The notes below the pieces were generated by a model that was not told the origin of the DNA, ran no database searches, and saw nothing but the letters and a program-made list of their open reading frames with translations. 64,000 bases of DNA from Adineta steineri (lineage: Eukaryota > Rotifera > Eurotatoria > Adinetida > Adinetidae), in assembly GCA_905250115.1 (NCBI GenBank), contig CAJNOI010000037.1:434001-498000 (forward strand), read 5' to 3'. Shown one piece after another: positions 22,785 to 32,649 of the stretch; within the stretch, counting starts at the first letter, position 1; every line of letters begins with the position of its first letter. The position numbers and the translations under genes were made by a program.

Positions 22785-25700
22785 ATGTCAAAACCATTTG
22801 TAAGATTTAATCTTTAATTTTACTCGATTAGACTTTTTTTTGTAATAATAATAATCAGGTTCTTCGTGTCCAAGCATCTGAAGGTACAAAACGAATTGAT
22901 CTTAATTCTCAAGATACTTTTAGAAGAATCTATGAAAAAGTAAATTCATTTTGTATAATTATTTAATTTTATCGATTTTGTTTTTGCTATTTAGGTTGCA
23001 GAAGTCTTTTCATTACCATCCGTTGATGGTTTTACATTGTATAAAGAAAAAAATAAACAATCACCATTACCTCGAATGCAAAATAAAAATAATTTTAAAC
23101 ATGGTGATATGATTTATTTAGTTGCTGAACATGAAAATTTATTTCCAACAACAGAAACAACTTCATCACCACATGTTGCACTTGATTTTAAAGCTGATAC
23201 ACCAACAAATGGAAGTAGTTATGCATCACCAAGACTTGGATCATTTCAACCACATAGTACTGGAAAAATGAATATTAATTCAGATTTAAAAGAAGATGAT
23301 GTTGATGTACAATTAGATAAATTAGATGGAAGAATACCAAGACAACGTGATCCACAATTGTATGATAAATATCGAATTAATATTTTATTTTATTTTATTG
23401 TTACCTAGATGTCATCATAATATCCATGGAAAATGTATACATTGTATACCAATTGAACCATATGATGAAGAATTTTTAAAAAATCGTAATCCACCAATTA
23501 AACATATGTCATTTAGAGCGTATATTAGAAAATTACAAAGTTCATCACATAGTGATAGGTAAATAGAATTGTTAATTAACCATACATATATATATATATA
23601 TATTTTGTATTTTTTTAGAAATACATTTGCCAGTCTAGAGAATATCAGTTGTTCGATTAAAGAGAAATGTTCTACAGGTCATGCACCTTGGCCAAAAGGT
23701 AAATATTCATTTAAGATTACAAAAATATTTGCTAAGATACATTATTCTAGGTGTTTGTACAAAGTGTCAACCTAATCCAGTTACTCTTATGCGTCAGGTA
23801 AGAATCGAATATATTCTTAGTAAACAGTCATACATTTATTGTATACTTATAAACAAGTATCATATTTCATTTCTGTTGTTATCTTCGTTTGAAAGCTAAT
23901 AGAAATGATTTATTTCATCGAACAAATCAATTAATTCATATTTTTTTTTCGAGAGAGTATTCAAACGTTTTGTAACACGTACATTTAAATATACATCTAT
24001 TAAGCATGCGATAAAGTTGAATATTAAAGTAAATTTTCGGTTCTGTTGCATGTCTATTTTTGGATAAAGAACTTCTGACTAAAGATAAGACACGTGGTGT
24101 AGTTTGACTGTTATTTTTACCCTCTGATATATTAAACCACTTCGAGCGATGATCCAGAAGACATCCTGTTTTCTTAAGATAATCAGTTTCCCAAAAATGA
24201 ATACCGGAAATGAGATAAACTTATTTTCTATGAAACTTTCAATATCGTCTAGTAAATGAGAGATTTAAGATTGAAAAATGTTTTAATTTGTTCTTTTTTT
24301 GCAGCCTTATCGTCACGTAGACAATATAATGTTTGAGAATGGAAATATGGTAAACCGTTTTTTAAATTATTGGCGTTCATCAGGTCATCAACGTATTGGT
24401 TTTCTTTATGGTCGTTATGAAGTATACGATGGTGTACCACTTGGTGTTCGTGCAGTTGTTTCTGCTATTTATGAACCACCACAAGTTTGCATTTCAAACT
24501 AAAAAAACATCGAAAATTAATTCATTTTTTTTGATTATATAGGAAACATCAAGAGATGGTGTAAAATTAAATCTTCCTGATCCTCATGAAGCACTAATTG
24601 ATGATTTAGCACGTCGTCTTAATATTCGTCGTATTGGATGGATTTTTACTGATCTTGTACCAGATGAAAGTAAATCCGGTGGTGGTCCAGTTCTTCATCA
24701 TCGTGGCAATGTGGTATGCTAGAAGAGAAATTAAAAAACACCAAAGATTTATTCTATTTTTTTTTGCAATAGAATTCATATTTTCTAAGTGCACAAGAAT
24801 GTATAATGGCTGCTTGGTTTCAAAATAATCATCCAAATATATGCAAATATTCTCCTGACGGTTATTTTGGTTCAAAATTTGTTACTGTTGTTGTTACCGG
24901 TGATGTATCAGGTCAAATTCATTTTGAAGGTTATCAAGTATCAAATCAATGCATGGCTTTAGTTAAATCAAAAATTTTAATTCCAACATATGATGCACCG
25001 GAATTAGGTTTTATTAGAGAAACAAGTTCAGAACAATATGTTCCAGATGTTTATTATAAAGTAAGAAAAAGAAAACAAAAAATTATTGAAATGAAATGTT
25101 TTCATTGTAGGAAAAAGATACATATAATAATGAAGTTATGAAAATAGCCCGTCCATTACCACTTGAATATCTTATTATTGATGTTCCAACAGGTTTTCCT
25201 TCGGCTGATGCACAAATACAATCAACATTTAATGATGATTGTACAACTGTAAAAACACCATTCTGTGTAGAAAATCGAATGCAAGTTGGAGAATTACAAG
25301 TAATAATCTTACTTTTGTTTTTTTATCAACAAGATTTTATTTGAATAGGATATGAATGCCTTAGCATCATATTTAAAACAATTCTCAAAAACAGGTGCTG
25401 CTGGTGTAACAACATCAAGTGCTAATCAATATAAAGCAACAGATATTTTAGCTGATATTCATTTATTAAGATATTTAGCTGTTAATGATATTATATCATT
25501 TTCAATGGTAAGACTTTTCTTCGTTTAATTATTAAACTATAGCTGATCAACATTTCTTGATTTTCTGTTACAGCCTTATTGAAGGTTGAAGAAAAAAAAT
25601 GATGTTCAGAAGTATAGTAATAGTTCGTTTATTTTCGCTTCTATAATACAAAAAATATTTATGTAATATCCCTTTGTTCATCGCTTGAAAATAACATATT

Positions 25701-26241
25701 TCGATAGAGGTTAAGAGAACAGAAGAAAAACAAATTAAGATAACGAAAGGTAAAATACCACGAGGTTATACATATGACTAATATAGCGAACGAATATTTT
25801 ATTTGATTGACTATTTATGATAAGAAATGTATCGAAGAAAATAAATTATTTAGTTCTGAATACATCTAAGATCTATGAATGAAAAATTTTATATTTAATT
25901 AGGATCAACTCGATCCATTGCTTGATTCTATACGTACGAATGATTTTAATGGTGTTGAAACGTGGATGGAAGGTTCTGATTGGCAAACAATAGTTCAAGT
26001 TCTACAAACACAAAGTATGAATATAAATTATTAATTTATTTTTTTTTGTTAATTTTTTTTCTTTCTTCCTTTTTTAGCTCCTAGTTCACCATCGGCAGGA
26101 AATCGTCCATCTTATATGGATTATGAAGATCAAAATGATCTATCATCATCATTATCACAATGGAATTGTCCACGATGTACTTTTATTAATGCTGGATCAT
26201 CTCGGACATGTGAGATATGTTCATGTGAGAAAGGTTCTTAG
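22785..26241 (+). CDS. NPLOC4: NPL4, ubiquitin-binding cofactor of the p97/VCP segregase
   Basis: Thirteen exons (22785-22799, 22859-22939, 22995-23359, 23409-23558, 23619-23698, 23751-23797, 24305-24484, 24543-24713, 24773-25060, 25111-25299, 25349-25507, 25903-26014, 26078-26241) give 666 aa with all junctions in phase. An N-terminal ubiquitin-like domain ([15 protein letters not shown]) is followed by the zinc-binding zf-NPL4 region ([32 protein letters not shown]). The MPN-like NPL4 domain follows ([21 protein letters not shown]). A C-terminal RanBP2-type zinc finger (CPRC...CEIC) ends the protein. NPL4 pairs with UFD1 and unfolds ubiquitinated substrates, including ER-associated degradation clients. 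The C-terminal finger, which binds ubiquitin, is present as in animals and absent in yeast. A cryptic terminal exon may skip it (see findings). WIPI starts 222 bp downstream. Confidence 0.97.
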
Positions 26242-26322
26242 TCTAATTCTTTGATTCTCTTATGAAATGTTTTTTTCTTTTTCATCTTAATTTATTTCTA
26301 TCTCATATATTGAAGCCAGCAG

Positions 26323-26397
26323 AATAAAAAAATGTTAATCTAGATAAAACGAAAAAAAAAAAAATTTTAATTCAAATTTTGTTGTTTTCTATTCCAG
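26323..26397 (+). promoter_or_regulatory. poly(A) signal plus possible spliced-leader acceptor between NPLOC4 and WIPI
   Basis: AATAAA at 26323-26328 lies 82 nt after the NPLOC4 stop. It is followed about 70 nt later by a T-rich tract and TATTCCAG (AG at 26396-26397), 66 nt before the WIPI ATG. This order and spacing match trans-spliced operons. No in-frame exon precedes the acceptor, so cis-splicing to a nearby 5' UTR exon is the main alternative. Confidence 0.45.
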
Positions 26398-26463
26398 ATT
26401 GATATGTTTTACTAAAAAAACAAAAATTATTTTTTCTTAAAAAGACAATTGAGGATATAAACT

Positions 26464-29325
26464 ATGAGTGCACTAGCTAACCGGCCTAGTAGTGGAGCAA
26501 TGGGTGGAATTGCTGGAAGCAGCACTGATGGTTCAATAGATAATAATGTTCTTTCACAATATAAAGTATTGACATTAACATTTAATCAAGATTGCACGTA
26601 AGTTTATCATGAAAAATTATAAAAATGTAATTCTAATTCTTTTTTTTTATTAGATCATTAGCAATGGGTACACGAAAAACTTACGCTTTATTTACTATTA
26701 GTCAAGATAATAAGATCGATGAAATATATGATTGTGGTAAGTATAATAAATCAATAAAACTCACATAAATTGTGATATCTCAAAGAGAAGATTTCGGTTA
26801 ACTTTAATAAGAATTTAACGCTATATTATACTTAGGCATGTAGCGAACCCGAACTTTCGGGGTAGTTTGAACCGAACTCTAGCAATTTAAGCATCGAAAT
26901 GATTTTTCTGACATGTGTGGAAGTATAATAAAGAAAATTCTGAAACATCAGCCGAACCCGAACCCTAAAACCAAATCCGAATTCGAACTCGAACTCGAAC
27001 TGTTCGGTTACATGCCTAAGTATACTAGGTTCTGAACTTATGATAAAAGTGAACCGATTGTTTTAGAAAACAATATTTATCGGAGATTTGAGTAAAAGGC
27101 GAGTTTTTCTTATAATAATATCTTGACATTTAAATTCTAGCATCTTATATATTGATCAGTCGAGAAAATATGTAATAGATAATAGTTTTTAATGTTGTTA
27201 TAACATAATACATTTACAAAATATTTTAATTGCGTACATGTATTGATGATACACACTAGATTAGTAGTATAGAACAATCCTTCTAAACCGCAATGTAAAT
27301 CTGTGTAGCTCAAGACGAAAAAAGAACAGTCTGACTCTTCGTTTCATTGTTCTCATTAAACTTACTATTTATTCTGTTTAGCTTATGATGACGTGTGTAT
27401 AATTGAACGTTTATTTTCAAGTTCATTAACAGCACTTGTTAGTAATCAAGCACCACGTAAATTAAAAGTTTGTCATTTTAAAAAAGGAACAGAAATATGT
27501 TCATATTCATTTGCTAATACAATTCTTGCTGTTAAACTAAATCGATTGGTAAAATAATATTATATAATTTGTTTTTTTTGTATAATTAAAAAGTAAAATT
27601 TTTATTTTCTTTTGATTATTTTAGAGACTTATTGTCTGTTTGGAAGAGAGTATATATATTCATAATATGCGCGATATGAAAGTTTTACATACTATTCGAG
27701 ATGTACCATCGAATCGTGAAGGTCTTTGTGCATTATCATCAAATAGTGACAATTCTTATTTAGCCTATCCGGGTAGTTCAATAACTGGTGAAATACAAGT
27801 TTTCGATACATTAAGTCTAGTATGTAGATGAAATTTTCACTCATACATTATATAGATTTCATTTCATTTTTTTGACAATATAGAAACCAGGTATTATGAT
27901 TAGTGCTCATGAAAGTCCACTGGCTGCAATGGCTTTTGATATGAGTGGAACAAAATTAGCAACAGCATCAAATAAAGTATTATAATATTTTAGTAAATAA
28001 TGATTTTATATTTTTTATGAATTTAATTAAGGGAACGGTTATTCGTGTTCATAGTGCTGTTGATGGTACACGACTTTTTGAATTTCGTCGAGGAGTTCGA
28101 CGGTATGTAAACGATTTATTTATACTGTATTATATATCGATGATAGATTCTATATTACTTCAATCTATTGATTAGAGAATTGAAAACGATGCGTTTAAAG
28201 AATTCATTATAAAAGTACTATTTGCAGTTTTTTTTCCATTTAGTAATTCATAGCAGACGTTATATAGAGGGTGTCAGATCTAATAAGAAGTAGTACATAT
28301 AAACTTAAATGTATTAATCTATTCAATCTTCAATAATCATAGTGCCTTAATCCTTTAATTTGAATATATCTTTAGAAAAGAAAGATTAGCCCGTTTAGCA
28401 TAACTCTAAACAAAGAATTATGCAAAATAAAAGTTATCATACTTAGAACCTTTATTTATATCAAATATTAGTTCGTATTCAACAGATTATTAATAATTTT
28501 TCTTTATTTATTTTAGAGTTGCTACAATATATTCATTAGCATTTAGTCCTGATTCAGTATTTTTAGCAGCATCAAGTAATACCGAAACGATTCATATATT
28601 TCGTTTGGCTAATCCTAAAGAAAAGTAATTATTTTCTTAATCTATTTTTTAATTATTTCATAATTTATATCTTATAAAAAGAGCACCTGAAGAAGCAACA
28701 TGGATGGGTTATTTTGGTCGTAAATTAAGTGATGTTGCACATTATTTACCTAAACAAACATCTGAAGTATTAACACAAGATCGTTCATTTGCATTTGTAC
28801 ACTTACAATCACCCGGCATGAAAACAACAATATCTATGAATGTGTAAATATATTTTATTGATTAATTAAAACAAAAGAATTCATATCTATTTATTTCTTT
28901 TTTAAAGTTTAAATAAAACATTAAAATTATTTGTTGCCGGTTATGATGGTGTTGTTTGTGTTTATGAAGTCAACACAATTGATGGTGGTGAATGTAAACA
29001 AATTAGTCAATATCTTTTATTCAGTATGTCTCCTAATTCAACTAATCAACAAGCAATAACAACAAATGAAGCAAGAAATTCTACTGGTAAATATAAATTT
29101 TATATTTCCATATATATACGTATATCAATAAATTTAGATGGACCTACAAAAATATATTCAGCTAATGTAATCGCAAATGATAATACATCTGTTCCATTAT
29201 CATCAACACCACCACCAACAAGTCCAACATCAGGAAAAAATCATGTTCATCAATCATCAAATATTTCTATTGATGAACAAAATTTTCCCCGATTACCATC
29301 ACCACCGCAAGGTGTTTACGATTAG
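26464..29325 (+). CDS. WIPI2: WIPI/ATG18-type PI3P-binding beta-propeller
   Basis: Ten exons (26464-26597, 26654-26736, 27382-27548, 27625-27819, 27884-27976, 28032-28102, 28517-28624, 28682-28843, 28908-29086, 29138-29325) give 459 aa, in phase throughout. Seven WD-like blades are expected. The diagnostic FRRG phosphoinositide-binding motif is present ([10 protein letters not shown]), and the adjoining blade reads [27 protein letters not shown]. The first part reads LTLTFNQDC and [10 protein letters not shown], typical of this family. The tail after the propeller is Ser/Thr/Pro/Asn-rich. WIPI proteins bind PI3P on forming autophagosomes; WIPI2 recruits ATG16L1. WIPI1/2 type is clear, but WIPI2 rather than WIPI1 is a guess. 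Intron 2 carries a small transposon. Confidence 0.94.
26831..27020. mobile_element. Tc1/mariner-like MITE in WIPI intron 2
   Basis: A 190-bp element with inverted ends CTTAGGCATGTA (26831-26842) and its exact complement TACATGCCTAAG (27009-27020). It is flanked by TA on both sides, and the inverted match continues into the flanks (TATA/TATA). The inner ends carry further inverted similarity built on CGAACCCGAAC-like units. There is no coding capacity. A TA target with short inverted repeats fits a Tc1/mariner-type non-autonomous element; a longer palindromic target of another superfamily is possible. Confidence 0.75.
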
Positions 29326-30555
29326 TTTATCCATTCATCTAAACTACTAGTATAGTGTACAGAGGTGCCTGTGTGTGTTTTATATTTATTCTTTTTTGTC
29401 TATATATACATATATATATATATATGAGGAATAAGAAAAATCCTATGAAGAAAGAATATGTATGTATATTTAACTTGTCTGGTCATTCGTCAGTATTATT
29501 TTCAGCGTTTTTTCTTTTTCTCTCATTCAAACTACTCATTCTCTATTTGTAATTTTCTTTATATATATATATATCGAATGGCTATTGTACATATTATATA
29601 TATATATGATGTTCATTGTCGTATCCTTCTTCTTTTTTTTCTTTTTGACACTATGCCCTGTTTCATTTCTTTTTTTTTTGTTAGGGCATTTTTTTCCCTT
29701 GCATTGTACAGAACCGACAATTGGATAAAGAAAGAAAAGGTTTTTTTTATTGATATTGATTAATTATATTGTTTGAATGAGTGGGAAAACAGGAAAAAGT
29801 AAATTAGGAAGTATCTAGAACACTAAGCTATAATTTCGAAGAATTGCTATTGAATTTTATATTAATTGTTATTTTTAATGATATATCTGAAGAGGTAATT
29901 AACCATTCTTCGCTCGTTGCAAAAAACATTTTAATTGTCGCAAAAGAAAATACGTCAATATTTACATTCACAAGTCAAAAAGGTATTGGCCTTCTATAGA
30001 GTATCTAGTTATAAACTGGTTCGTGTTTTTTTACACTCCGACGTTATTTTTGTTATTGTCGTGTTAATATTTTTATTGCTTATTTCTACGCATGATTACA
30101 GAATCAAATCTTAAGGCTCGATTTTCAATTTCTTCCTTATTTTATGCTTCATTGCATAAAAATAACTTTGATAAACAGTTGACTCTATCAGTAAACATCA
30201 ATAGCGTAGAAATCGATTAGTAGAATGACATGAAAATTATTGACTTGATGATTGATGGCACATAGAATTAATCTACAGACAAAGTATCAACATTCTAACA
30301 TCTGATTAAAGACTTAGACGTCAAGACATCTTTTGTCAATGATTACATTTATCAAAGTTTCCAAAAATAGAAAACAATATTGGAATAGTTTTATCCTATC
30401 TAACAACATCAAAAATTCTAGTTAATCCAATACTTTAGATAATAGATGATAGCACATACAATCATTTATTTACTAAAATGATGTTTGTCCTACATTATAA
30501 GTAATCGCTTTTACTGAATAATCTTGAAACTTTATACTTTATTGTTTTTTTTCAA
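29326..30555. other. WIPI 3' region and convergent spacer
   Basis: Holds TA-microsatellite tracts (about 29403-29424, 29560-29575) and pyrimidine-rich runs. The short frames over the microsatellites are low-complexity artefacts. No gene is seen. Confidence 0.5.
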
Positions 30556-31611
30556 TTAAAAAATAATCCGTGGTAAATCAGCACCTGTTTCAAATGTTGC
30601 CCATTTTTCACGTGGTATATCTTTAAATACTGTTTCAAGTCGTTGTTGTCCATCAATATCATCTGGATATTTTCGAATAAAAATTTTTGCAATACGATCA
30701 GGATATTGAGCATAAATACCAGCATAGATGTCTGAATCTTTTTGAAAAATATCACCAAGTAAAACAAATTTACGATTACGTGTATTTTGTAAGAACATTT
30801 CTAATGTTTCCGTTTTCTTTTTCGCATAATTTGACGACATAAAAAATGAAATGAAATTAACATCAAACCAAGTAAAATGTCTCATATGTGCTGAACCAGA
30901 TGGAAATTGTTCACGATCAAAAAATTCTCTTAAAAATGGATAAAGTTGATCGGGTGATGCTGTTAAATAAGCAAATGTTGCGTTATATTGATTTTGCCAA
31001 TATCGATAAATTTCAGCCATTCCTGGTACTGGTTTAAAATCACCACTAAATGTATTAATAAGTGTTTGTGTTGATGATGTTACACCAGTTATTTTGACTG
31101 TATCATCAATATCACTTATGAATGTCATACCATTGTCATCACATAAAAATATTTCACCTGTTGTTTTAATAGTTTTCTTTGGTACTGATGCTTGAAATAA
31201 AACTTTACCACCGGCACCACCTGGTTGACGAAATAATTCAATTTCTTGATTTGTCATTGTAAAAGTATTTTTAATACGTCCTTCATCATCAGTTACAGTA
31301 CACATCGATCGAGCAAGACCATCAATACATAAATTTTTCTTCTCTTTACCTTCTGCAGTAAACATTTTAACACGATTTCGATCTAAATCTTTTTGAACAA
31401 CAAGTTCTAAAGATTTTTCCATCATTAATGCTTTGATCGGACTTTCTTCATAATACCATCCTTGATTGTATAAAGTCCAATCAGATGGTGATGAACGATC
31501 TCGAAAAGCTACTGATGGTACGAGAAAAAGTCCATCTTTACTGAATATAAAAGCATTTATTGTTGTTGAAATAACAATAAAAATACAAGAGGTAAAAAGA
31601 GTATGTGCCAT
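30556..31611 (-). CDS. DUF2183 / APP1-like phosphatidate phosphatase with signal peptide
   Basis: A single exon of 351 aa. The N-terminus MAHTLFTSCIFIVISTTINA is a signal peptide or anchor. The C-terminal half is the APP1 catalytic domain of the HAD superfamily. It contains the nucleophile motif DxDxT (SDIDDTVKITG, around residue 165), the VPGMAEIYRYW helix, the YLTASPDQLYPFLREFF motif and the late acidic motif LLGDIFQKDSDIYAGI. Yeast App1 dephosphorylates phosphatidic acid; the HAD residues needed are all present here. The signal peptide suggests a secretory or extracellular enzyme, unlike cytosolic yeast App1. It has no intron, in contrast to its neighbours, so a retrocopy or horizontal origin is possible. 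Codon use looks like that of its neighbours. Confidence 0.88.
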   Translation of the reverse strand: MAHTLFTSCIFIVISTTINAFIFSKDGLFLVPSVAFRDRSSPSDWTLYNQGWYYEESPIKALMMEKSLELVVQKDLDRNRVKMFTAEGKEKKNLCIDGLARSMCTVTDDEGRIKNTFTMTNQEIELFRQPGGAGGKVLFQASVPKKTIKTTGEIFLCDDNGMTFISDIDDTVKITGVTSSTQTLINTFSGDFKPVPGMAEIYRYWQNQYNATFAYLTASPDQLYPFLREFFDREQFPSGSAHMRHFTWFDVNFISFFMSSNYAKKKTETLEMFLQNTRNRKFVLLGDIFQKDSDIYAGIYAQYPDRIAKIFIRKYPDDIDGQQRLETVFKDIPREKWATFETGADLPRIIF

Positions 31612-32109
31612 AATCGACGAATACTGATGGTATAATCATCTTTTACTCTAGGTATTTATTCATGATATCATGTCACATGATGCTTACTAATCCTTCAATA
31701 TTAGTTTTTTTATTGTTCTGATAAAATAAATGAAAAAGAAATATAGGTTTTTGATTAAATCATATCATTTTACAGGTAAATATTTATTTTAAAAATCAAG
31801 TCACCTGAGTGCTGTGTGACGTTTGACGAATAAAGAATTAGAAAATATAAATAGAACAAATCAAGTGGGTTACTTAATTTATTTTTTTTTAATGTACAAA
31901 AAAACAAAAGAGAATTCTAAAAGTATAATTATAATCATTCATGACATAGATGAACGGCCCAAAGGAAATAAACCACATTCATTCATAGATTCAATATATC
32001 ATATTAAACGGAAATCATGTCCTTCAGGAAATGCAGTTTTCTCTTATCAAGAATCACTTGATATGTCAAGTATGCTATATAAACAAAATAATGTGCATTC
32101 TCTTATGTT
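31612..32109. other. intergenic, APP1-like promoter side
   Basis: AT-rich, between the start of the APP1-like gene and the end of the next minus-strand gene. No supported feature. Confidence 0.4.
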
Positions 32110-32649
32110 TTAACCATGAAATTTTAGCACATATATGCCTTTTATCATATCTTCTCTTCCATAACGGATAACAACATGAATTAGTATCGATATAAGTTGT
32201 GCATAATCTCCTCCACTACCACCATATTCATATAATATTGTTCCTTGTTGTGATTGTCCATTCCATGGTAAATGACTTGAAGCTATTGGTGATGGATCAC
32301 TACCATCTAAAGAACCATACATTGATGGAAATGTTCGACCATTATTTAATGTTGCTGTACTTGATGAACATGGACCAGCAAAAAGTGTAACAACCATATT
32401 TGATTCAAATATAGGATCATTTCTTGTTAATTGTCGTTGTAGTTCAAATGTAACTGTGTAGATATGTTTTTTTAATATTCGAGTACAATTAATATATTTC
32501 ATTAATATACGATGATCAAATTGATGAATATCAATGTTAACATTTTTGATGAAACATGGTACAATTTTCTTCTTCTCACAACTTATGACATGTAGATACG
32601 CAAAATAAAACGCCACAAGCGTTGTCACATGTAACGAAAACATGTACAA
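32110..32649 (-). CDS. secreted orphan protein
   Basis: A single-exon frame of 179 aa. An alternative start two codons in gives MFSLHVTTLVAFYFAYLHVIS, a good signal peptide. The mature part has few Cys, then a Gly/Ser-rich central stretch (SLDGSDPSPIASSHLPWNG, YEYGGSGGDYAQLIS) and a hydrophobic helix-like segment (ISILIHVVIRYG). Codon choice looks like that of true genes nearby, with consistent third-position A/T. I do not recognise the family. It lies on the same strand as the APP1-like gene and upstream of it. Confidence 0.55.
   Translation of the reverse strand: MYMFSLHVTTLVAFYFAYLHVISCEKKKIVPCFIKNVNIDIHQFDHRILMKYINCTRILKKHIYTVTFELQRQLTRNDPIFESNMVVTLFAGPCSSSTATLNNGRTFPSMYGSLDGSDPSPIASSHLPWNGQSQQGTILYEYGGSGGDYAQLISILIHVVIRYGREDMIKGIYVLKFHG

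Noticed and set aside
26829-27022. GAACCC-type repeats as a possible telomere-like tract
   Set aside because: The units are irregular and lie between clear inverted ends, so a transposon explains them better.
29355-29763. Frames in the WIPI 3' region
   Set aside because: Run through TA and T-rich microsatellites; low-complexity peptides only.
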